Of a stretch of DNA of 32,872 bases, positions 26,559 through 32,872 are shown one piece after another. Numbering within the stretch: position 1 is the stretch's first letter; each line of letters starts with the position of its first letter. The stretch is from Methanosphaera sp. SHI613. Its GTDB lineage: Archaea; Methanobacteriota; Methanobacteria; Methanobacteriales; Methanobacteriaceae. The notes beneath the pieces were generated by a model. The model had not been told where the DNA came from. It was given only the letters and a program-made list of their open reading frames with translations, and did no database searches. The DNA lies in contig MVJJ01000148.1 of assembly GCA_003266145.1 (NCBI GenBank), positions 1 to 32,872 on the forward strand. The letters are read 5' to 3'. Both the position numbers and the translations under genes were made by a program.

Positions 26559-27398
26559 TTAATGTAAATAACTCATCATATCATCATGTAACTGTTTTGT
26601 ACAAGTTGCCATGATTGATGTTTTTTCCGTTAATTTTAACTTGCTTGATAATTTATTTCCATCATAATCCGTTACTATTCCATTATTTTCCTGAATAATC
26701 AGTTGACTTGCCGCAATATCAAGTATCCTTACAATCTTGCCAATATCAAGATATGCATCATAGGCTCCATCTGCTACATAACACATCTCTATCGCAATTG
26801 ATCCCATAATTCGCATACGCCTTACTGATGAACATAGGTTACTTAGCTTTTCGGACTTTGCCCTATAGACATAACTGCATAATGTGGCATCACTTACCTT
26901 TTTGACATCGGATATCGGATTTATCTTTTTGTTGTTTTTTGTTGCTCCCTGATTTTTGACGGCACTGTAAACATCTCCGGTAGGGAAGTTTTTAACATAT
27001 CCAATTTCTATGTCGTCAAGGGTCACCTCTTCCAGGTTATCTACATCTTCAAGGTCTGCTATTGCAATGGATATTCCATAGCATGGCATCATTCTTGTAG
27101 CGTTGCTGGTACCGTCAAGAGGATCTAATATCAGCAGGATTTCTGCCTTGTCGTCCCCGATTTTTATTTTTCCTATTTCTTCACTAATCAATATCAAGGA
27201 TTTGTTGGTATTTTCCAGTACTTCTATTGCAGCATTTTCAGCATATTCATCGATTTTATGGGTAGGAGTACCATCTGCACCAATCTTAGTTATTGAAGAT
27301 AATTCCGGATCTTTACGTGAATCATCAATTGCCTTTTCAACATTTTCGGATATTTCATTTGAAACATTTAACCAATATTTTATTTTTTCTGCATTCAT
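26559..27398 (-). CDS. Inositol monophosphatase / FBPase-family phosphatase
   Basis: A 279-residue magnesium-dependent phosphatase of the IMPase superfamily. Metal-ligand motifs are visible: GADGTPTHKID (40-50), the Glu pair in ISEEIG (71-76), LDPLDGTSN (91-99), and ILDIAAS near residue 230 in place of the usual WDxAA. Archaeal members act on inositol monophosphate, fructose 1,6-bisphosphate or NADP, and sequence does not decide between them. Its position just before nadK favours NADP phosphatase or a dual activity by analogy with the fused archaeal enzyme. ATG with AGGAG at 7 nt. It heads the cluster with nadK and cfbE. Confidence 0.88.
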   Translation of the reverse strand: MNAEKIKYWLNVSNEISENVEKAIDDSRKDPELSSITKIGADGTPTHKIDEYAENAAIEVLENTNKSLILISEEIGKIKIGDDKAEILLILDPLDGTSNATRMMPCYGISIAIADLEDVDNLEEVTLDDIEIGYVKNFPTGDVYSAVKNQGATKNNKKINPISDVKKVSDATLCSYVYRAKSEKLSNLCSSVRRMRIMGSIAIEMCYVADGAYDAYLDIGKIVRILDIAASQLIIQENNGIVTDYDGNKLSSKLKLTEKTSIMATCTKQLHDDMMSYLH

Positions 27399-27573
27399 GG
27401 TTTAACTCCTATTGTTTTATTTTTTATCTTTATCATTTCTCACTTATATCTATATTATTAACTTTAATCCTAATGTTATAAAACATTTTTAAAACAATAT
27501 CTTTGGAGAATGTATAATTCTATTGACAGGTAATATATTCGGATTGTCCATTCATTATATCAGTATCTTCAAT

Positions 27574-27601
27574 AAAAAAAGATTAAAAAAAGGTAGGGTG
27601 G
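27574..27601 (-). terminator. C-rich and double T7 terminator after lon
   Basis: About 15 nt past the lon stop the minus strand reads CCACCCTACC, then two T7 runs separated by AATC. No hairpin is present. It belongs to the same C-rich plus T-run class as other 3' ends in the window. Confidence 0.5.
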
Positions 27602-27614
27602 TCAATTTATAATT

Positions 27615-30095
27615 TTATATCTGAATAGCGTCTAAATTCAAGTCTAACTTTTCAGGTTCCGGTAACTTTATATGTAACGCTTCTTCAATGACCTCATCGA
27701 CACGTTCTATTGCTTTGAATTCAAGAGCATTCTTAACCTCTTCAGGAACGTCATCCAGGTTTTTCATGTTTTCCTCAGGAAGAAGAACTTTTTTGATACC
27801 AGCACGATGAGCGGCAATTACCTTCTCTTTGATTCCTCCAACAGGCAGTACTTCTCCTCTAAGTGATATCTCTCCAGTCATTGCAAGTTTTGAATCCACT
27901 GGGATGGATGTTATGAGTGAAGCCATGGTAGTAAGCAATGTTACGCCCGCTGACGGTCCATCTTTAGGTGTTGCACCTTCAGGTATATGTATGTGTATGT
28001 CATGATGTTCAAAGTCGGAATCCTTTAATACAGTTGCAAATCTTGATTTTATAAGGCTTTGTGCAATCTGGGCCGATTCCTTCATGACATCTCCAAGTTG
28101 TCCGGTTAATTTCAGCTGTCCCTCACCGGGCATCATCGCCGATTCGATGAACAATACTTCTCCACCTACTGATGTCCATGCAAGGCCGGTTACTACGCCG
28201 GTGGGATTCTTGTCATTAACCTGTTTGTAACTTCTTTTTTCATTGCCCAATATGTCATATAATGTTTCTTTGTCAACGACGAATGGTCTTTCTATATCTT
28301 CCACAACAATCTTTTCAGTAGTATTTCTACAGACTGCCGCTAATTTTCGTTTAAGTTCTCTTACTCCTGCTTCTCGGGTGTACTCCTCAATTATGGCATC
28401 AAATGCCTCATCCTCTATTACAAGGTCATCCTCTGTCAGTCCATGTTCTTCCAGTACTTCCTGTATCAGGTGTTCTTTTGCGATGTGTAGCTTTTCATTC
28501 TTCGTGTAGCTGTCCAGTTCTATTATTTCCAGCCTATCTCTAAGTGGTCCAGGGATATCCTGCAATGAGTTGGCGGTAGCTATGAAGAATACGTCCGATA
28601 AGTCATATGGGACTTCCAGATAATGGTCTGAAAAGGTATCATTTTGTTCCGGATCAAGTACTTCAAGCAGTGCACTGGTAGGATTGCCGTTTATGGAAGC
28701 GGTCAGTTTGTCAATCTCATCCAATACGAATATTGGGTTGCTTTTTCCCGCCTTTTTCATACCGTTTATTATTCTACCAGGTAATGCTCCAAGGTATGTT
28801 CTTCTATGTCCACGTATCTCTGATTCGTCTTTAACTCCACCAAGGCTGGCTCTTATGTATGGCCTGTCAAGTGCTGTTGCTATGCTCCTTCCAAGACTTG
28901 TTTTACCGGTACCTGGAGGTCCTACAAATAGTAATATTGAACCTTGTTTTTCATTTTTCATCTTAAGAACTGTTAGATGTTGAATTATCCTTTCTTTAAC
29001 TTTCTTTAATCCATAATGGTCCTTGTCCATCTGTTCACGGGCTTTTTCAATGTCAATTTCCTGTTTTTTCTCTTTATGCCATGGAAGTTGCAGTATTGTA
29101 TCCAAATAATTTCTAATAATGTTTTCTTCAGAGTTGTTCTGTCCTTGTCTTTCAAGTTTATTTAACTCTTCATATGCTACTTCCTCCACTTCTTTCGGTA
29201 GATTGGCTTCTTCTATTCGTTCCCTGTATGTTTTTCTGGATTTTGATGAGTCAGTCATGTTAAGTTCTTCCTGAATCATCTTCATCTGTTCACGCAGAAG
29301 GTTTTCCTTATGGATTTTACTCATGTTTTCATTGATTCTTCGTGCTATGTCCATCTGTATGCCCATGGCATCCTTTTGTTCGATGAGTAACTGTATTATA
29401 CGTAGAACCCTTATTTTGACAGAATCTATCTCAAGTAACTCCTGCTTTTTGGAGGTAGTTATCTTCATATATGGAAATATTCTTGATATTTTTTCTTCAA
29501 TATCCTCAGTGTTTATTATTCCTCTGACGAATACCTCTGAGTTTGGTATGAACTTGGATATTTCAAGCAGGGTATCGTTGATGTTTTTATGTATCTCTTC
29601 GGCTTCTTCTTCGGTGATTGTATTTTCTTCCGTTATTATCTTATATTTGGCATGATAATAATCTCCATTTTCATGTAGCTGAACAATTTTGACCTTATCC
29701 TTAACGTTCAATTCCAAGGTGTATTCCGCATTATTCTCTTGGAGATTTTCTATCTTCAATATGCTTCCAATATTATAAAACTCCATTTTTGAGTTATCTT
29801 CATCAATGGTCTTAGGTGTTAGGATAATTCCTTCCTGATGTTCATTAATGCTTTTTAGTAGGTTGTCGGTATTTTCTTTATCAAGAGGAATTGTTAGGTG
29901 TGTATGTGGTAGAAATACCGTATTTGGTATTACTAATATTGGCAGTTCTCCATCATAATCCGCTGTAGTTTCTTCTTGTGATGATATTGGGTATGTTAGG
30001 TTGTTTTCATCATCAGTATTGTTCGTTATTATTTCATCGTTTTCTCTTAATTTTTGAGTAAATGACAAATCTTTTTTCTCATCATTATTATTCAT
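27615..30095 (-). CDS. lon: ATP-dependent protease Lon, bacterial (LonA) type
   Basis: An 826-residue Lon protease. The N-terminal substrate-binding LAN domain (about 50-245: LPILVIPNTVFLPH) and coiled-coil helices (about 250-350) are followed by the AAA+ module with Walker A GPPGTGKT (392-399) and Walker B FVLDEID (456-462). The peptidase domain has catalytic Ser715 in KDGPSAG and Lys758 in GGIKEKV; their 43-residue spacing equals that of E. coli Lon. It lacks the two membrane helices of archaeal LonB. It is therefore the bacterial soluble type and probably a transferred gene. ATG with GGAG upstream. It lies 23 bp after an ArsR-type regulator gene, forming a likely operon. Confidence 0.96.
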   Translation of the reverse strand: MNNNDEKKDLSFTQKLRENDEIITNNTDDENNLTYPISSQEETTADYDGELPILVIPNTVFLPHTHLTIPLDKENTDNLLKSINEHQEGIILTPKTIDEDNSKMEFYNIGSILKIENLQENNAEYTLELNVKDKVKIVQLHENGDYYHAKYKIITEENTITEEEAEEIHKNINDTLLEISKFIPNSEVFVRGIINTEDIEEKISRIFPYMKITTSKKQELLEIDSVKIRVLRIIQLLIEQKDAMGIQMDIARRINENMSKIHKENLLREQMKMIQEELNMTDSSKSRKTYRERIEEANLPKEVEEVAYEELNKLERQGQNNSEENIIRNYLDTILQLPWHKEKKQEIDIEKAREQMDKDHYGLKKVKERIIQHLTVLKMKNEKQGSILLFVGPPGTGKTSLGRSIATALDRPYIRASLGGVKDESEIRGHRRTYLGALPGRIINGMKKAGKSNPIFVLDEIDKLTASINGNPTSALLEVLDPEQNDTFSDHYLEVPYDLSDVFFIATANSLQDIPGPLRDRLEIIELDSYTKNEKLHIAKEHLIQEVLEEHGLTEDDLVIEDEAFDAIIEEYTREAGVRELKRKLAAVCRNTTEKIVVEDIERPFVVDKETLYDILGNEKRSYKQVNDKNPTGVVTGLAWTSVGGEVLFIESAMMPGEGQLKLTGQLGDVMKESAQIAQSLIKSRFATVLKDSDFEHHDIHIHIPEGATPKDGPSAGVTLLTTMASLITSIPVDSKLAMTGEISLRGEVLPVGGIKEKVIAAHRAGIKKVLLPEENMKNLDDVPEEVKNALEFKAIERVDEVIEEALHIKLPEPEKLDLNLDAIQI

Positions 30096-30118
30096 AAGTT
30101 ATATTCTCTCCTGTCTAT

Positions 30119-30427
30119 TTATTTTAATATTATCTGAAATAAAGCATCTATACATTCTTTATGTTGAGTCAGGGTTTCTGTATTGATTTTATAATAAATA
30201 TTGCTTCCCTTTTTTTCTGACTTAACGATTTTTGCTGTTTTCAATAGTTTTAGATGTTGTGAAGCAGCAGGTTGTGTTATGTTTAGTCGTTGTGCTATTT
30301 GACTGACTGTCGCTTCTTTATCGTCGCTTTTTGAAAGAATACATATTATCTTTAAACGATTAGGATTGCCTAGAATTTTAAAGGTTTCTTCTATTTCCTC
30401 TTCATTTTCATTATTAAAATTTTCCAT
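30119..30427 (-). CDS. ArsR-family winged-helix regulator
   Basis: A 102-residue repressor-type protein with the classic ArsR helix-turn-helix: LGNPNRLKIICIL, then VSQIAQRLNITQPAASQHLKLLKTAKIV, then the wing GSNIYYKIN. No Cys pair of the metal-sensing type is visible in the recognition helix, and only two Cys occur (ICIL, KECID), so it may not sense metals. It is followed 23 bp later by lon, suggesting control of proteolysis, comparable in idea to the archaeal Phr and HSR1 heat-shock regulators. No ribosome site precedes the ATG; with the TATA box at 30450-30460 the transcript would be leaderless. A palindrome overlaps that box. Confidence 0.9.
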   Translation of the reverse strand: MENFNNENEEEIEETFKILGNPNRLKIICILSKSDDKEATVSQIAQRLNITQPAASQHLKLLKTAKIVKSEKKGSNIYYKINTETLTQHKECIDALFQIILK

Positions 30428-30433
30428 GCTATT

Positions 30434-30459
30434 AATATATAAGCATATCCTTATATATT
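30434..30459. promoter_or_regulatory. Palindromic operator overlapping the arsR-lon TATA box
   Basis: AATATATAAG (30434-30443) and CTTATATATT (30450-30459) are perfect 10-bp inverted arms around 6 nt. On the minus strand the right arm is itself a good TATA box, placed so that transcription would begin next to the arsR ATG at 30427. Dimeric ArsR proteins bind such sites, so autorepression is likely. The left arm is also TATA-like for the divergent arginine decarboxylase gene. Confidence 0.55.
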
Positions 30460-30465
30460 TATCAT

Positions 30466-30491
30466 TTTAACTAAATTTTTAAAAAGTTAAA
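30466..30491. promoter_or_regulatory. Second inverted repeat between arsR and pdaD
   Basis: TTTAACT (30466-30472) and AGTTAAA (30485-30491) are perfect arms around a 12-nt A/T block. It lies just upstream of the arsR palindrome and before the pdaD gene, so it could be an additional operator or only AT-rich coincidence. Confidence 0.3.
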
Positions 30492-30541
30492 TATGCTAAT
30501 ATAAGTATAAGAGAAAAAAAATTTTTTGGAGACTTAGCATA

Positions 30542-30997
30542 ATGAAAATATCATTAACGAAAGGAAAATCAGAAGGACCAACAAAATTAAATGCATTTGA
30601 CAACGCATTACTTGATGCAAAAATAGGAAACGTTAACCTAATACCAGTATCCAGCATGTTACCACCAAATGCTGAATTGATTGACATGCCGAAATTGGAG
30701 GTAGGTGCAATGACAAACTGTGTACTTTCCCATCAATACTCTCAGACTCCCGGCGATAGGATATCTGCGGTGATAGCATATGCACAGGCAGAAGAGATGG
30801 GTTGTGTAATAGAAACTTCAGGAATAAACAAGTCAGATGAACAGTTGCTTGATGAAGCAAGATTCATGGCCGAGTATATGATTGAAAAAAGGGGACTTGA
30901 AATAATAGACTACAAATCCATTATAGAAACACATACCGTAGAACAAAAGGCAAGCGTGGTTGCAGCATTAATCTATCATGATCCGATAAGACATTAA
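30542..30997 (+). CDS. pdaD: Pyruvoyl-dependent arginine decarboxylase
   Basis: A 151-residue proenzyme that converts arginine to agmatine, needed by archaea for polyamines and for agmatidine in tRNA-Ile. It cleaves itself at a Ser-Ser bond to form the pyruvoyl cofactor; the site is visible as NLIPVSSMLPP, with cleavage between Ser37 and Ser38. A family Glu region is AYAQAEE (about 80-86). Length fits the archaeal family. The ATG has TTTTTTGGAG at 10 nt. It is the only plus-strand gene in the right half and is divergent from the arsR-lon unit. Confidence 0.95.
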   Translation: MKISLTKGKSEGPTKLNAFDNALLDAKIGNVNLIPVSSMLPPNAELIDMPKLEVGAMTNCVLSHQYSQTPGDRISAVIAYAQAEEMGCVIETSGINKSDEQLLDEARFMAEYMIEKRGLEIIDYKSIIETHTVEQKASVVAALIYHDPIRH

Positions 30998-31078
30998 ATG
31001 AATATTCAACAACAGCTCTTTCTATTTTAAATAGGTGGGTGACAATTAAAATAAACTGACCCATCAAAAAATTAAATT

Positions 31079-31090
31079 AAAAAAAAGTGG
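31079..31090 (-). terminator. T8 run after hisC
   Basis: About 25 nt past the hisC stop the minus strand reads CCACTTTTTTTT, followed by a further T6 a few bases on. It fits the C-then-T 3'-end pattern but with few Cs. It lies in the convergent gap with pdaD. Confidence 0.4.
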
Positions 31091-31114
31091 AAATCGGTAT
31101 CTGAATAAGTACTC

Positions 31115-32215
31115 TTATTCGACAATACCTTTTAATATTTCTATAAATCTCTCATTTTTCTCATGAGTTTCAACGCTGATACGGATATAATACTCATCCA
31201 GCTGTTGGAAACTGGTACAGTCTCGTACAATAACGCCCTTTTTCATAAGTTTTTCTGATAACTCTGCTGCAGTATAACCTGTCTTACGTATATCCATCAG
31301 CAAATAATTTGATTTGGACTTATAAATTGTTATGCTGTCAATATCATTGATGCTGTCATAGAGATATTCTCTTTCAGCAATCGCCTTTCTGGTGGATTCT
31401 GCTATATATTTTTCATCGCTTAACGTTGCAATAACAGCTTTTTGTGAAGCAACAGTTACACTAAATACAGGTTTTATCCGTGACATCTTTTCAAGCAATT
31501 CCGGATTGGATAATCCATAACCTATTCTTAAACCGGCTAGTCCCATAACCTTTGAGAACGTCCTGATGATAAATACGTTATCATACTTGTCCAACAGGTC
31601 AACGTTGTTTACTTCGGCAAACTCCCAATATGCTTCATCAATCACAACCAATGCATCGGTAGCCTCAATAACTCGGATAATATCCTCCCTGTCTATAAGT
31701 CCGCCTGTAGGATTGTTCGGTGTACATAGGAATATTGCCTTGGTCTTATCTGTTATGTTTTTAAGGACACTATCAACGTCCAACCTGTTTTCATCAACAA
31801 TCCACTTTGCATAAACTGCCTTTGCATTGTGCTGCTTAAAGACATATTCATAATAAGTGTATGTAGGAGGGTGAACTATAAATTCATCTCCCGGATCAAT
31901 AAGTGCCTTTGCAAGAACGTCAAAGAGTTCATCCGCTCCATCTCCACCAACGATTACCTGGTTCTGGTCAACGCCGGCATATTCTGCAATCTTTTCTTTC
32001 AGGTATTCATGATTGCTTTCAGGGTATCTGTTTATTTCATCAATTGAATCGATTATTGCCTGTTTAGCCTTAGGGGATGCTCCCCATGGATTTTCATTGG
32101 AGCCTAACTTGATAATGTCCTCTTCCTTAACTCCATAGGCTTCCATAATTTCCTTCTTGGACCTGCCAGGTACATATGTGTTGAATTCATTTAAAATATC
32201 TCTAGTCTTAACCAT
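31115..32215 (-). CDS. hisC: Histidinol-phosphate aminotransferase
   Basis: A 366-residue PLP-dependent class I/II aminotransferase for the step from imidazole-acetol phosphate to histidinol phosphate in histidine synthesis. Motifs: LGSNENPWG near the N terminus (residues 37-45), CTPNNPTGG (164-172), Asp193 in VVIDEAYWEF, and the PLP Lys222 in RTFSKVMGLAGLRIGYG. ENP and YPE patterns are typical of HisC rather than of aspartate aminotransferase. ATG with GAG at 7 nt. No other his genes are next to it; it lies 46 bp after the gamma-carbonic-anhydrase-like gene. Confidence 0.93.
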   Translation of the reverse strand: MVKTRDILNEFNTYVPGRSKKEIMEAYGVKEEDIIKLGSNENPWGASPKAKQAIIDSIDEINRYPESNHEYLKEKIAEYAGVDQNQVIVGGDGADELFDVLAKALIDPGDEFIVHPPTYTYYEYVFKQHNAKAVYAKWIVDENRLDVDSVLKNITDKTKAIFLCTPNNPTGGLIDREDIIRVIEATDALVVIDEAYWEFAEVNNVDLLDKYDNVFIIRTFSKVMGLAGLRIGYGLSNPELLEKMSRIKPVFSVTVASQKAVIATLSDEKYIAESTRKAIAEREYLYDSINDIDSITIYKSKSNYLLMDIRKTGYTAAELSEKLMKKGVIVRDCTSFQQLDEYYIRISVETHEKNERFIEILKGIVE

Positions 32216-32261
32216 ACTTTCACTCGGATTATTCTTTTATATGCTATTATAATATATGTTT

Positions 32262-32729
32262 TTACTTATCATTAAATGCTAGGTGTATGTATTCATCAGC
32301 ATTTTCCTGTATACCTTTAATCTGTTCTTCGGTTAATTGACGTACTGCCTTTGCAGGACTTCCAATGATAAGTGATCCTTCGGGAAACTCCTTATTTTCT
32401 GTTACAAGAGCACCTGCTCCGACAAGACAGTTTTTGGATATTTTAGCACCATTTAATATGATGGCACCCATTCCTACAAGTACGTTATCCTCAATTGTAC
32501 ATCCATGGATGATGGCTCCATGACCTATCGACACGTTTTTACCAATCTTAACGGGATAATTCTTGCTGACGTGAACCACACAGTTATCCTGAATGTTCGA
32601 GTTTTCATCAACGCTTATCGGGGCCTGATCACCCCTCACCACAGCATTGTACCATACTGAAACGTTACTTTTAAGTTCCACATCCCCTACAACTTTTGCT
32701 CCGTCATAAATTTTAGCGTCATTTTTCAT
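32262..32729 (-). CDS. Gamma-carbonic-anhydrase-like hexapeptide protein
   Basis: About 155 residues of left-handed beta-helix built from hexapeptide repeats (VGDVEL, IGKNVSIGHGAIIHGCTI, VLVGMGAIILNGAKI), with a C-terminal helix. The three zinc-ligand histidines of gamma-carbonic anhydrases are conserved (about His53, His70, His75), as are the Arg and Asp of VVRGD. It may hydrate CO2 or act as a related hexapeptide protein; activity in this subgroup is often unproven. The GTG at 32738 overlaps the ribosome site AGGTG, so the ATG at 32729 is the likely start. A TATA-like AATATAAAAATA lies just upstream, giving a short leader. Confidence 0.88.
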   Translation of the reverse strand: MKNDAKIYDGAKVVGDVELKSNVSVWYNAVVRGDQAPISVDENSNIQDNCVVHVSKNYPVKIGKNVSIGHGAIIHGCTIEDNVLVGMGAIILNGAKISKNCLVGAGALVTENKEFPEGSLIIGSPAKAVRQLTEEQIKGIQENADEYIHLAFNDK

Positions 32730-32872
32730 ATTTTTCACCTGTATTCTATTTTTATATTATTTTATTTCTAGTCACATATTAAATTATTTTTTCTTTTTTC
32801 CTATTTTTTGAAGATATGTCTTTTTTATCAAGCATTTTTTATCTGGATTGGGATAATATTAACATCTAATCT

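Overview
The window looks like chromosomal DNA of an AT-rich methanogenic archaeon of the order Methanobacteriales. Methanosphaera or a close relative is the best fit, but that is an inference from gene content. The evidence is archaeal topoisomerase VI, eIF1A, RIO1, a Dim2/Pno1-like KH protein, type II GAPDH, a pyruvoyl arginine decarboxylase, a coenzyme F430 synthase (a methanogen cofactor enzyme) and three huge secreted Asn/Thr-rich adhesin-like proteins. No rRNA, tRNA, CRISPR array, transposase or phage gene was recognised. All genes are on the minus strand except the first adhesin and the arginine decarboxylase.

Layout. Positions 1-622 are gene-free and AT-rich. At 623-4916 a small GyrI-like ligand-binding protein is divergent from an adhesin of about 11 Ig-like repeats. 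At 4971-7817 is a second adhesin (parallel beta-helix, Ig-like domain, putative glycoside-hydrolase-like barrel). At 7979-11382 are a CaCA cation exchanger, an archaeal ornithine cyclodeaminase-type LOR/SDH protein and type II GAPDH. At 11704-14839 are a third adhesin ending in a C39-like cysteine peptidase domain and two tandem paralogous DUF5518-type membrane proteins. At 14887-21338 is the conserved archaeal information-processing neighbourhood eIF1A - RIO1 - KH - Top6B - Top6A (transcription order), here interrupted by an ACR3/BASS-type transporter. At 21640-24070 is the cluster hemC - Gfo/Idh oxidoreductase - GfcR-like regulator. At 24327-27398 is the cluster IMPase/FBPase - NAD kinase - CfbE. 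At 27615-30427 an ArsR-type regulator is followed by a bacterial-type Lon protease. At 30542-32729 are arginine decarboxylase, HisC and a gamma-carbonic-anhydrase-like protein.

How the genes work together. Housekeeping clusters (translation initiation and ribosome assembly, topoisomerase VI, tetrapyrrole/F430 cofactors, NADP metabolism) alternate with cell-surface genes. Several operons have 4-25 bp spacing or overlapping ends.

Signals that repay a second look: (i) a recurring 3'-end signature in which a C-rich tract is followed by CTATTTTT or a plain T-run, with one copy in a gene-free gap; (ii) two genes whose well-spaced Shine-Dalgarno points to an ATT start codon, one supported by a tandem paralogue; (iii) a perfect 10-bp palindrome overlapping the TATA box of the apparently leaderless arsR-lon unit; (iv) a perfect 8-bp palindrome at the predicted transcription start of the GAPDH gene; (v) enzyme-like domains fused to two of the adhesins. 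Most starts fit one spacing rule: GAG of the Shine-Dalgarno followed by 7-10 nt and then the start codon. I used this rule to correct several starts.
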